Source of the DNA: Pedobacter frigiditerrae
GTDB lineage: Bacteria > Bacteroidota > Bacteroidia > Sphingobacteriales > Sphingobacteriaceae
DNA length: 64,000 nucleotides
Direction: 5' to 3'
Assembly (NCBI RefSeq): GCF_004331645.1
Contig: NZ_SJSK01000003.1
Coordinates: 558,301-622,300, forward strand
The translations under genes were made by a program, and so were the position numbers. Positions within the stretch are counted from its first letter, which is position 1. Every line of letters begins with the position of its first letter. Below, piece after piece: positions 26,468 to 34,808 of this stretch. The notes beneath the pieces were generated by a model. It saw nothing but the letters and a program-made list of their open reading frames with translations, did no database searches and was not told where the DNA came from.

Positions 26468-27208
26468 ATGACTTTATCTAATATACTTGAAATCTGTGCT
26501 AATTCATTTTCTTCAGCTCTTGAAGCAGAAAAAGGTGGTGCAAATCGTATTGAGCTTTGTGAAAATATGGCTGAAGGAGGTACCACTCCTAGCTATGCAC
26601 AAATTAAATTGTGTAAAGAAAAACTAAACATTCAAGTTTGGCCAATCATCCGTCCACGTGGGGGTGATTTTTTATATAGCTATGATGAATTCGAATTAAT
26701 GAAAGAAGATATCAAAATCTGTAAGTCATTAAACTGCGATGGTGTTGTAACTGGAATTTTATTGGCTAATGGCGAAATAGACAAAATACGCTGTGCTGAA
26801 CTCATAAAACTGGCTAAGCCGATGCCCATCTCTTTTCACCGGGCTTTTGATATGAGCAATGATTTAGAAAAAGCTTTAGAAGATTTGATTGAACTAGGTT
26901 TTGTAAGGGTTTTAACATCAGGTGGTTCAAGTAATGCTTTTGCAGGTGCTGAAATTATTACTAAATTGGTTAAACAAGCTAATTGTAGAATTGAAATTAT
27001 GCCAGGAGCTGGAATAAACCCTCAAAATATTTTACAAATCGCAGCTCAAACTGGTACTCAAAACTTCCATTCATCAGCAAGACAAGCTGTTAAGAGTAAA
27101 ATGGAATATCGCAATCAAACAAGCAAAATGGGAAGTATTGAAGATGAATATCAATACCAACAAACTTCAGCAGAATTGGTTAAACAAATGGTAGAAAAAC
27201 TAAAATGA
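26468..27208 (+). CDS. cutC: CutC family protein
   Basis: TIM-barrel protein of 246 residues with the CutC pattern 'LEICANSFSSALEAEKGGANRIELCENMAEGGTTPS' (N-terminal, in parts), 'RPRGGDFLYSYDE' and 'GGSSNAFAG'. The family was named for copper tolerance in E. coli, but that role is disputed and no copper-handling gene is near. Here cutC lies between glycosylasparaginase and a GH92 mannosidase, overlapping the next gene by 4 bp, so its real task may be in glycan catabolism. That is inference from context. Confidence 0.95.
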   Translation: MTLSNILEICANSFSSALEAEKGGANRIELCENMAEGGTTPSYAQIKLCKEKLNIQVWPIIRPRGGDFLYSYDEFELMKEDIKICKSLNCDGVVTGILLANGEIDKIRCAELIKLAKPMPISFHRAFDMSNDLEKALEDLIELGFVRVLTSGGSSNAFAGAEIITKLVKQANCRIEIMPGAGINPQNILQIAAQTGTQNFHSSARQAVKSKMEYRNQTSKMGSIEDEYQYQQTSAELVKQMVEKLK

Positions 27209-27651
27209 GAAAACTAAACATTGTTTTATTATTAATCGCTTTTGCATTTATTGCCGATGCTCAAACCAGTAAACCTAAGGCTCCAGAATTTGCTTTAGGG
27301 ACTTTTACTGATGATTATGGAATAAGCTATGTGATAAATGATACAATTTGGACTCAAAATCCCAAAACAAAGTACCATATCATAAAATGGAATCCTGAAA
27401 AGCAGTATTTGGTAGCTAAAAATGATGTTGGGAACAAAACCGATGCTAATAAATATACGCGTATTGACTATATGACGTTTACTGGAATGGCGCCATACTT
27501 ATGGGGATTTTGCCTGACCGCCTATGATGCAGAAACTGATGTTATTGCTGAACAAACCGCGGCAGCTGACAGACAAAATCCTAAAAAAGGATGCAATGGT
27601 TATCCTTTCTCTAGAATGAAAAGAGTTGAAATAAAACCTACTACAAACTAG
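27205..27651 (+). CDS. Small secreted hypothetical protein in the N-glycan operon
   Basis: 148 residues with a Sec signal peptide (cleavage probably after 'FIADAQ'). The mature part is polar, probably mostly beta, with 'FALGTFTDDYGISYVINDTIWTQNP' early and two cysteines ('WGFCLTAYD' and 'KKGCNGYPFSRM') that could form a disulfide. I recognise no family. Its start overlaps the cutC stop (ATGA) and the GH92 start is 4 bp beyond its stop, so it is expressed with both; a role as an exported accessory to glycan breakdown is possible but unproven. Confidence 0.7.
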   Translation: MRKLNIVLLLIAFAFIADAQTSKPKAPEFALGTFTDDYGISYVINDTIWTQNPKTKYHIIKWNPEKQYLVAKNDVGNKTDANKYTRIDYMTFTGMAPYLWGFCLTAYDAETDVIAEQTAAADRQNPKKGCNGYPFSRMKRVEIKPTTN

Positions 27652-27655
27652 CTTA

Positions 27656-30583
27656 ATGAAGTTTTCTAAAATATTTATTGCAATCTTATTATTTGTAAAT
27701 TTTGCGATTGCCCAAACCAAAAGAGATTATAATCAGTATGTAAATCCATTTATCGGAACTGGTGGTCACGGTCATACTTATCCCGGACCTGCCCTTCCCT
27801 TTGGGATGATACAACCAGGTCCAGACACAAGATTAGAAGGCTGGGATGGCTGTTCTGGCTATCATTATACAGACAATACAATCTATGGCTTTTCTCAAAC
27901 TCACTTAAGCGGAACAGGAATTCCAGATTATTGTGATTTCTTGTTTATGCCAACAGTTGGAAAACCACAGTTCATAAACACCCAATATGCTTCTCCATTT
28001 CAAAAGAAGAATGAAAAAGCTAGTACTGGTTACTACAGTACTTTCTTAGATAAATATAATATTAAAGCAGAAATAACAGCTACAAGACGCTCTGGTTTAT
28101 ACAAATTCACTTATCCAAAATCAAATGAAGCAAACATCATTATCGATTTAAAACACAGAGATAAGGTTTTAGACAGCTGGATTGAGATTGTAAATGACAG
28201 AGAAATTAAAGGTTACAGAAAATCAAAAGCTTGGGCAACGGGGCAAGAGTTATATTTTCACGTTCGCTACAACAAACCTTTTAAAGCTTACGGAATTGCC
28301 ATTGATGATGAATTAAAGCCAGGCATCAAAAAAGCCAAAGGAACAAACCTCAAATTATACATTCAGTTTGAAACCAGCAATCAAGAAGCAATTCTTTCTA
28401 GAGTTGCAATTTCTGCAGTTGATGACAAAGGCGCTTTAAAGAATTTAGATGCTGAAGTTGACGGATTTGATTTTGCAAAAGTGCTAACAAAAGCTAAAAT
28501 GGCGTGGAATAAAGAATTGTCAAAAATTGATGCAGAAAGTAACAACAAAAAACAATTAGCTACTTTTTATACTGCACTTTATCATAGTTTACTTAATCCT
28601 AATTTATATATGGATGTTGATGGTAAATATCGTGGCTTAGACAATAAAATTCATACCGCAAAAGACTTCGAATATTTTACTGTTTTCTCTTTGTGGGATA
28701 CTTACAGGACAGAAAATCCTTTACTGACATTAATTGATAAAAAGAGGACTTTGGATTTTATCAAAACATTTTTAGCAATGCACCAACAAGGCGGACAATT
28801 GCCTATTTGGCCCTTAGCTAATGACGAAACATTTTGTATGATTGGCAATCACGCTATTCCAGTTATTACTGATGCTTATGCAAAAGGAATTAGAGGTTTT
28901 GATACTAAATTGGCTTTGGAGGCAATGAAACATGCCGTAAATCGTAAACAATTTGGAATAGATATTTACGCTAAAAATGGTGCTGTATTAGCTGATGTAG
29001 AACATGAAAGTGCTTCTAAAACAGTAGAATACGCTTATGATGATTGGTCTATTGCACAATTTGCGAAAATGATTGGTGCAGAGGCTGATTATCAGAAATA
29101 CATAACAAGAGCCCAGAATTGGAAAAATGTATACGACCCATCAACTGGACATATTCGAGCAAGAAATAACGGTGGTTGGTGGAAACCGTTTAATCCGACA
29201 GAAGTAAACAACAATTATACTGAAGGTAATTCTTGGCATTACAGTTTTAGTACACAGCAAGATATTAATGGTCATATGAATTTGATGGGTGGCGAAAAAA
29301 ATTACCAAGCAAAGCTGGATGAATTGTTCACTACAAAACAAGGTTTAACTGGTCGCGACCAAAGTGATATTACGGGTTTGATTGGACAATATGCTCACGG
29401 AAACGAACCAAGTCATCATATGGCTTACCTTTTTAATTTCACTTCACATCCAGAAAAAACGCAGTATTACATTAATAAAATAATGAACGAGCAATACCAC
29501 GACCAGCCGGATGGTTTGTCTGGAAACGAAGATTGCGGACAAATGAGTGCTTGGTTAGTAATGAGCGCAATGGGAATTTATCCAGTTTCTCCTGGAAATA
29601 ATATTTACAATATTGGTACACCTTGGTTTAAAAAGATCAAGGTTGCTTTAGAGAATGGTAAAAAAATCATCATCTCCGCTCCTGCTAAAACTAATTCGAA
29701 TTATTACATTAAAGGCATTACTCTAAATGGAAAACCACATAAAAAGTTGTTCTTGAATTTTTCAGATTTAGCAAATGGAGCAAATTTAAATTTTGCTTTG
29801 TCGGCTACACCAGCTATGAAATACTTGAATGGTTTACAAAAACCTGTAATGAAAATCACAGAAAATCTGATTGTTCCTAATCCTATAATTGATGGTCCGC
29901 AAGAAACTTTTAAAGATAAAGCCGAAGTTAGCATTACCTCTGCCCTAGCCAATACAGCAATTTATTATACGCTAGATGGAAGTACTCCAAACCAGAATTC
30001 GACAAAATATGTTGCTCCATTTAACATTGATAAAGACGCAACTGTAAATTCCATCGCATATAAAAAAGATTTTAAAACAAGTTATGTAAGTACAGCGACT
30101 TATAAAAAAATTAACAATAACTACGCTATCAAAATTAACAGTGAAATTAATAAAAGCTTTACTGGTGGAGGAAATGATGCGTTAATTGATGACATTAGAG
30201 GTGCTATTAATTGGAGAGTTGGCAACAGATGGCAAGGTTTCTGGGGTAAAGATTTTGAAGCTATTTTAGATTTAGGAAAAACCCAACAAGTAAATTCTGT
30301 TAGCATTGGTGCTTTGCAAGATACCAATGCTTGGATTGTTTTTCCGCCAGAAACAGAATTTTGGATTGCCGGAAATGATATGAATTTCAAATCAATTGGG
30401 ACTGTAAAAACTCCAGTTGATGCAAAAGATTATAACATACAGATTAGGGAGTTAGGTATAAAAGTAAATACGGATTGTAGATATATTAAAATTATAGCTA
30501 AAAATTATGGCGAATTGCCTGCTTGGCACGAAGGTGCAGGTGGAAAAGCGCATACGTTTTTTGATGAAATAACGGTTAAATAA
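27656..30583 (+). CDS. GH92 family alpha-mannosidase with chitobiase-like and F5/8-type C domains
   Basis: Secreted glycosidase (signal peptide ending near 'FAIAQ') of 975 residues. The GH92 part opens with 'NPFIGTGGHGHTYPGPALPFGMIQPGPDTR' (shown in parts in the family as the N-terminal beta-sandwich), and the (alpha/alpha)6 barrel has 'WPLANDETFCMIGNHA', the general-acid region 'EGNSWHYSF' and 'GNEDCGQMSAW'. GH92 enzymes are calcium-dependent exo-alpha-mannosidases that trim N-glycans. After about residue 745 comes a chitobiase C-terminal-like repeat ('IYYTLDGSTPNQNS') and then a discoidin-type F5/8 C domain, both likely carbohydrate-binding. Last gene of the run from 23441. Confidence 0.94.
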   Translation: MKFSKIFIAILLFVNFAIAQTKRDYNQYVNPFIGTGGHGHTYPGPALPFGMIQPGPDTRLEGWDGCSGYHYTDNTIYGFSQTHLSGTGIPDYCDFLFMPTVGKPQFINTQYASPFQKKNEKASTGYYSTFLDKYNIKAEITATRRSGLYKFTYPKSNEANIIIDLKHRDKVLDSWIEIVNDREIKGYRKSKAWATGQELYFHVRYNKPFKAYGIAIDDELKPGIKKAKGTNLKLYIQFETSNQEAILSRVAISAVDDKGALKNLDAEVDGFDFAKVLTKAKMAWNKELSKIDAESNNKKQLATFYTALYHSLLNPNLYMDVDGKYRGLDNKIHTAKDFEYFTVFSLWDTYRTENPLLTLIDKKRTLDFIKTFLAMHQQGGQLPIWPLANDETFCMIGNHAIPVITDAYAKGIRGFDTKLALEAMKHAVNRKQFGIDIYAKNGAVLADVEHESASKTVEYAYDDWSIAQFAKMIGAEADYQKYITRAQNWKNVYDPSTGHIRARNNGGWWKPFNPTEVNNNYTEGNSWHYSFSTQQDINGHMNLMGGEKNYQAKLDELFTTKQGLTGRDQSDITGLIGQYAHGNEPSHHMAYLFNFTSHPEKTQYYINKIMNEQYHDQPDGLSGNEDCGQMSAWLVMSAMGIYPVSPGNNIYNIGTPWFKKIKVALENGKKIIISAPAKTNSNYYIKGITLNGKPHKKLFLNFSDLANGANLNFALSATPAMKYLNGLQKPVMKITENLIVPNPIIDGPQETFKDKAEVSITSALANTAIYYTLDGSTPNQNSTKYVAPFNIDKDATVNSIAYKKDFKTSYVSTATYKKINNNYAIKINSEINKSFTGGGNDALIDDIRGAINWRVGNRWQGFWGKDFEAILDLGKTQQVNSVSIGALQDTNAWIVFPPETEFWIAGNDMNFKSIGTVKTPVDAKDYNIQIRELGIKVNTDCRYIKIIAKNYGELPAWHEGAGGKAHTFFDEITVK

Positions 30584-30590
30584 CTAAACT

Positions 30591-30669
30591 CGTCATTGCG
30601 AGCCTAGCGACGCAATCTTTGCTGCTAGACGGATTGTGCTTCATCGTTTCACTCCTTTACAATGACGAA
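30591..30669. repeat. Palindromic intergenic repeat, GTCATTGCGAG type (copy 4)
   Basis: 'cgtcattgcgagcctagcga' with 'cgcaatct' on the left, 'ggattgtgcttcatcgtttc' and 'acaatgacga' on the right, imperfect inverse complements. It starts 7 bp after the GH92 stop. Confidence 0.65.
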
Positions 30670-30718
30670 CTTCTGTCACGATCTTTGCAACCTTCAATAG
30701 TAGCAAAAACCTTTATTA

Positions 30719-30859
30719 TCTAAACCAGATTGAAACGGCATCCTTTTTAGCTGTCACCCTGAGCTTGTCGAAGGACAGCTAAAAAGATAGAGGGTAAAGC
30801 TGGACAGTACCGTCAAAAAGACTTACTGAAATTGCTTTTCAAATGACACTTTTATCTGA
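30719..30859. repeat. Modular nested-hairpin repeat (copy B)
   Basis: Left arm 'ctaaaccagattgaaacggc' with 'atcc', an inner hairpin whose stem CTTTTTAGCTGTC pairs perfectly with GACAGCTAAAAAG around 'accctgagcttgtcgaag', right arm 'gatagagggtaaagctggac', then a tail 'cttactgaaattgcttttca'. The region 30584-30919 holds this, copy 4 of the palindrome, and the lepA promoter, with no ORF. Confidence 0.7.
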
Positions 30860-30904
30860 CCAAACATCTTCCTTTTTACCTCTTCCATTTTACCTATAAA
30901 AACC

Positions 30905-30912
30905 TATCTTTG
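30905..30912 (+). promoter_or_regulatory. Putative -7 promoter box for lepA (possibly leaderless)
   Basis: TATCTTTG matches TAnnTTTG and ends only 7 bp before the lepA ATG, which would put the transcription start at or next to the start codon. Confidence 0.5.
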
Positions 30913-30919
30913 CACAAAG

Positions 30920-32707
30920 ATGAAGCACATACGTAATTTTTGCATAATTGCACATATAGACCACGGCAAAAGCACTTTAGCCGATAGGTTACTAGAATAT
31001 ACAGCGACGATTTCTCAACGCGAAAGTCAAGCTCAATTGCTTGATAATATGGATTTGGAGCGTGAACGTGGTATCACGATTAAAAGTCATGCCATACAAA
31101 TGAATTTCAAAATTGATGGCCAGGAGTACAATTTTAACTTAATTGACACTCCAGGACACGTTGATTTTAGTTACGAAGTATCTCGTTCTATTGCTGCTTG
31201 CGAAGGCGCATTGCTGATTGTAGATGCATCGCAAGGCATACAAGCCCAAACAATTTCTAACCTTTATTTGGCATTGGAACACGATTTAGAAATCATTCCG
31301 ATTTTAAATAAAATGGATTTACCTGGTGCAATGCCAGAAGAAGTAAAAGACCAAATTATTGATCTGATTGGCTGTAAAAGAGAAGAAATTATTCCTGCAT
31401 CTGGGAAAACCGGAATGGGAATTCCAGAGATTTTGCAAGCAATTGTAGATAGAGTTCCAGCTCCAGTTGGCGACCCAGATGCTCCATTACAAGCTTTGAT
31501 TTTTGATAGCGTATTTAACTCTTTTAGAGGAATTATAGCTTATTATAAAGTTGTTAACGGCGAAATCAAAAAAGGTGATAAAGTAAAATTCATTAATACG
31601 GGTAAAGAATATTTAGCTGATGAGGTTGGTATTTTGAAACTGGATATGTCGCCAAGAGCATCGGTAAAAACTGGCGATGTTGGTTACATCATTTCTGGAA
31701 TTAAAGAAGCTCGGGAAGTAAAAGTTGGTGATACGATTACAAATGTTGCTAGACCATCTTTAGAAGCCATTCAAGGATTTGAGGAAGTAAAACCAATGGT
31801 ATTTGCAGGTATTTACCCTGTTGATACTGATGAGTTTGAAGAGCTCAGAGAGGCAATGCACAAATTGCAATTGAACGATGCTTCAATCGTTTTTGAACCA
31901 GAAAGTTCTGCAGCTTTAGGCTTCGGTTTCCGTTGCGGTTTCTTAGGAATGCTTCATATGGAGATTATCCAAGAGCGTTTGGAGCGTGAATTTGATATGA
32001 CGGTGATTACTACGGTTCCCAACGTATCTTACATTGCACATACAACCAAAGGCGATGAATTTTTCGTAAATAATCCATCTGATTTGCCTGACCCAAGTAA
32101 ATTAGACTCCGTTGAAGAACCATTTATCAAAGCAAATATCATTACTAAAGCTGATTTCGTTGGACCGGTAATGTCACTTTGTATTCAAAAAAGAGGAACA
32201 ATTGTAAATCAATCATATTTAACATCAGATAGAGTTGAATTGGTTTTCGAAATTCCAATGGGAGAAATTGTATTTGATTTTTATGATAAATTAAAAACCA
32301 TATCAAAAGGATATGCTTCATTCGATTACCATCAAATTGGTTACCGCAAATCTGATTTGGTACGTTTAGATATGTTAATAAACGATGAACCAGTTGATGC
32401 TTTATCTTCATTAATTCATCGCAGTAATGCTTACGATTTTGGTAAAAAAATCTGCGAGAAGTTAAGAGAATTAATTCCTCGTCAGCAATTTGAGATTAAA
32501 ATACAAGCTTCAATTGGTGCTAAAGTTATTGCTCGTGAAACTTTGAGTGCTTTACGTAAAGATGTAACTGCTAAATGTTATGGTGGTGATATTTCTCGTA
32601 AACGTAAGCTACTGGAGAAACAGAAAAAAGGTAAAAAACGTATGCGCCAGGTAGGAAACGTAGAAATTCCACAGAGTGCGTTTATGGCAGTTTTAAAATT
32701 AGATTAA
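30920..32707 (+). CDS. lepA: Elongation factor 4 (LepA)
   Basis: Ribosome-associated translational GTPase of 595 residues. G motifs are in place: 'AHIDHGKST' (G1), 'RGITIK' (G2), 'DTPGHVDF' (G3) and 'NKMDLPGA' (G4). '[22 protein letters not shown]' belongs to the EF-G-like domain III/V region, and the LepA-specific C-terminal domain ends with '[30 protein letters not shown]'-type basic sequence (seen here with '[19 protein letters not shown]'). Thought to aid ribosome biogenesis or back-translocation. Single gene, likely from its own promoter. Confidence 0.98.
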   Translation: MKHIRNFCIIAHIDHGKSTLADRLLEYTATISQRESQAQLLDNMDLERERGITIKSHAIQMNFKIDGQEYNFNLIDTPGHVDFSYEVSRSIAACEGALLIVDASQGIQAQTISNLYLALEHDLEIIPILNKMDLPGAMPEEVKDQIIDLIGCKREEIIPASGKTGMGIPEILQAIVDRVPAPVGDPDAPLQALIFDSVFNSFRGIIAYYKVVNGEIKKGDKVKFINTGKEYLADEVGILKLDMSPRASVKTGDVGYIISGIKEAREVKVGDTITNVARPSLEAIQGFEEVKPMVFAGIYPVDTDEFEELREAMHKLQLNDASIVFEPESSAALGFGFRCGFLGMLHMEIIQERLEREFDMTVITTVPNVSYIAHTTKGDEFFVNNPSDLPDPSKLDSVEEPFIKANIITKADFVGPVMSLCIQKRGTIVNQSYLTSDRVELVFEIPMGEIVFDFYDKLKTISKGYASFDYHQIGYRKSDLVRLDMLINDEPVDALSSLIHRSNAYDFGKKICEKLRELIPRQQFEIKIQASIGAKVIARETLSALRKDVTAKCYGGDISRKRKLLEKQKKGKKRMRQVGNVEIPQSAFMAVLKLD

Positions 32708-32709
32708 AC

Positions 32710-32784
32710 AAGATTTGAGACATTAGATATGAGATTTGAGACCTAGTTTCCAATCTCACATCTCACATCTCACATCTCACATCC
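32710..32784. repeat. Heptamer satellite with inverted arms before folD (site H1)
   Basis: Four perfect TCTCACA units (32754-32781), preceded by degenerate inverse units ('gagatttgagac', 'gagacattagatatgag'), so the stretch can fold on itself. It ends 8 bp before the folD ATG. The same heptamer occurs at 38673, 43120 and 43961. Confidence 0.75.
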
Positions 32785-32792
32785 AAATATCA

Positions 32793-33674
32793 ATGCAACT
32801 ACTAGACGGCAAATTCGCATCAGAAAAGATTAAAACAGAAATAGCAGCAGAAGCAGCAGATTTTTTAGCACAAAGTGGACGTAAGCCACACTTGGTTGCC
32901 ATATTGGTTGGTAATGATGGTGGTAGCGAGACTTATGTAGCTAGTAAGATGAAAAACTGTGAGAAAGTTGGTTTTAAATCTTCACTATTTAGATATGATA
33001 ACTCAGTTACTGAAGCTGAATTGTTAGCTAAAATTGAAGAAATTAATAAAGACGCTGATGTTGATGGTTTAATTGTTCAGTTGCCATTACCAAAACACAT
33101 TGACCCAGAAAAAGTTACTGAAACTATTGATTATCGTAAAGATGTAGATGGGTTTCACCCTGTTAACTTGGGCAGAATGATGCGTAACTTACCTTGTTTT
33201 ATTCCTGCAACTCCTTATGGTATTTTATTAATGTTAAAAGCTTACAATATCGATACAACAGGAAAACACTGTGTTGTAGTTGGTAGAAGTAACATTGTAG
33301 GCAGTCCGATGAGTATTTTAATGGCTCGTAATGCGAACCCAGGAAATTGTACGGTCACACTTACGCATAGTAAAACCCATAACTTAAAAGAAATCATTTT
33401 GCAGGGTGACATCGTTGTGGCTGCAATTGGCAGAAAGAATTTCGTAACTGCAGATATGGTTAAAACTGGTGCAATTATCATTGATGTAGGCATTAACAGA
33501 GAAACTTCAACAGAGACAAAATCTGGCTTTAAATTATATGGCGATGTAGATTTTGACAATGTAGCTCCAAAATCTTCTTGGATTACTCCTGTTCCAGGTG
33601 GAGTAGGTTTAATGACCATTGTTGGTTTATTGAAGAATACATTGGCATCAGCAAAGGGCGAAATATACGCTTAG
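32793..33674 (+). CDS. folD: Bifunctional methylenetetrahydrofolate dehydrogenase/cyclohydrolase
   Basis: Cytoplasmic one-carbon enzyme interconverting 5,10-methylene-, methenyl- and 10-formyl-tetrahydrofolate with NADP. '[14 protein letters not shown]' contains the catalytic Lys/Tyr region, '[11 protein letters not shown]' the substrate loop, '[12 protein letters not shown]' the NADP-binding loop and '[16 protein letters not shown]' the C-terminal signature. Start set at ATG 32793 ('[13 protein letters not shown]'); the frame is open back to 32736, but those extra residues would be translated heptamer repeat. 293 residues is normal for FolD. Confidence 0.97.
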   Translation: MQLLDGKFASEKIKTEIAAEAADFLAQSGRKPHLVAILVGNDGGSETYVASKMKNCEKVGFKSSLFRYDNSVTEAELLAKIEEINKDADVDGLIVQLPLPKHIDPEKVTETIDYRKDVDGFHPVNLGRMMRNLPCFIPATPYGILLMLKAYNIDTTGKHCVVVGRSNIVGSPMSILMARNANPGNCTVTLTHSKTHNLKEIILQGDIVVAAIGRKNFVTADMVKTGAIIIDVGINRETSTETKSGFKLYGDVDFDNVAPKSSWITPVPGGVGLMTIVGLLKNTLASAKGEIYA

Positions 33675-33754
33675 GATAAAAGACCATAATCCTTATTTTC
33701 AAAATATAAATCTTATTATTTGGAATTGTTCACTTTGTTCTGGATTACAAACGA

Positions 33755-34090
33755 TTAAGAAAACAACTTCTTTATCCAACTTTGCTTTAATCCAACATAC
33801 AATCCGTCTTCTCTCAACTCTGTTGGATAGATATCAATATAATCTCCTTGCCCGAATGTTCCTCTCCCGGTAATCAAGTTATATTCATACCTGTGTATCG
33901 GACAAACGATATTACCTTCCTTGCACCAACCCCCACTTAAAATCCCTCCGGCATGCGGGCAAGTATTTTGCACAGCTGAAAACTTTCCCTTATGCTTTAT
34001 TATACAAATTTTCTTTCCATCGGCTTTTGCCATTTCTACAAAATCTTCTCTTTCAGTTTCCTGTTTTGACAAAACCTTTACCCAAATCAT
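33755..34090 (-). CDS. Rieske [2Fe-2S] ferredoxin-like protein
   Basis: A 111-residue soluble Rieske protein: 'CPHAGG' and 'CPIHRYEY' provide the Cys-His and Cys-His pairs that bind the 2Fe-2S cluster. It resembles small NirD/dioxygenase-ferredoxin type electron carriers rather than the membrane-bound cytochrome bc Rieske subunit: there is no signal or anchor. The redox partner is not evident; neighbours are folD (convergent) and queE (divergent, 46 bp apart). Confidence 0.92.
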   Translation of the reverse strand: MIWVKVLSKQETEREDFVEMAKADGKKICIIKHKGKFSAVQNTCPHAGGILSGGWCKEGNIVCPIHRYEYNLITGRGTFGQGDYIDIYPTELREDGLYVGLKQSWIKKLFS

Positions 34091-34112
34091 CTTTTCTACT
34101 TTTTTGAATGTG

Positions 34113-34120
34113 TATATTTG
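34113..34120 (+). promoter_or_regulatory. Putative -7 promoter box for queE
   Basis: TATATTTG fits TAnnTTTG and ends 16 bp before the queE ATG, in the 46-bp divergent spacer with the Rieske gene. Confidence 0.5.
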
Positions 34121-34136
34121 CGCTCTAATTTACGAA

Positions 34137-34760
34137 ATGGCACACAATATACCAGAAGATGGCACATTACTTCCTTTAATGGAAGAATTTTATACGATAC
34201 AGGGAGAAGGATATAATACAGGGAAAGCGGCTTATTTTATTCGTTTAGGAGGATGTGACGTTGGTTGCCATTGGTGTGATGTAAAAGAAAGCTGGGATGC
34301 TGAATTACATCCGCTTACACTTTCTGATGATATTGTTGAAAAAGCTGATACCTTCCCGGGTAAGGCTGTAGTTGTAACTGGCGGAGAACCTTTAATCTAT
34401 AACTTAGACTATCTAACTAAAAAGCTTCAGGACAAGGGGATTTTAACTTTTATAGAAACTTCTGGTGCCTATCCTCTTTCAGGTTCTTGGGATTGGATCT
34501 GTCTTTCTCCGAAGAAATTTAAAGCTCCTAGACCAGATATTACTCCCTTTGCTAATGAACTAAAAGTGATTGTTTTTAATAAAAGTGATTTTGAATGGGC
34601 AGAGAAATATGCCGAAAGCGTTTCACCTACTTGTAAACTATATTTACAACCAGAATGGTCAAAATCTAAAGAAATGACACCATTAATAGTTGAATATGTA
34701 ATGGCAAATCCGAAATGGGAAATATCACTACAAACCCATAAATTCCTCAACATTCCATAA
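34137..34760 (+). CDS. queE: 7-carboxy-7-deazaguanine synthase QueE
   Basis: Radical SAM enzyme converting 6-carboxytetrahydropterin to 7-carboxy-7-deazaguanine, third step of queuosine/preQ0 synthesis. The 4Fe-4S motif is 'CDVGCHWCD' (Cx3Cx2C) and the SAM-binding 'TGGEPL' follows; 'EFYTIQGEG' at the N-terminus binds substrate. Start placed at ATG 34137 ('MAHNIPEDG'), giving 207 residues, the usual size; the frame is open back to 33921 but that part is antisense to the Rieske gene. Works in the same pathway as the precursor transporter at 21299. Confidence 0.95.
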   Translation: MAHNIPEDGTLLPLMEEFYTIQGEGYNTGKAAYFIRLGGCDVGCHWCDVKESWDAELHPLTLSDDIVEKADTFPGKAVVVTGGEPLIYNLDYLTKKLQDKGILTFIETSGAYPLSGSWDWICLSPKKFKAPRPDITPFANELKVIVFNKSDFEWAEKYAESVSPTCKLYLQPEWSKSKEMTPLIVEYVMANPKWEISLQTHKFLNIP

Positions 34761-34808
34761 TATTCGATATTTTATTTACATTAGTCATAACCAAATCCCC
34801 ATGGCTAA

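Noticed and set aside
32736..32792. Upstream extension of folD
   Set aside because: It would translate the heptamer satellite; FolD homology begins at the ATG at 32793.
33921..34136. N-terminal extension of queE
   Set aside because: It is antisense to the Rieske gene, unlike any QueE, and the ATG at 34137 follows a promoter-like box and gives the normal length.
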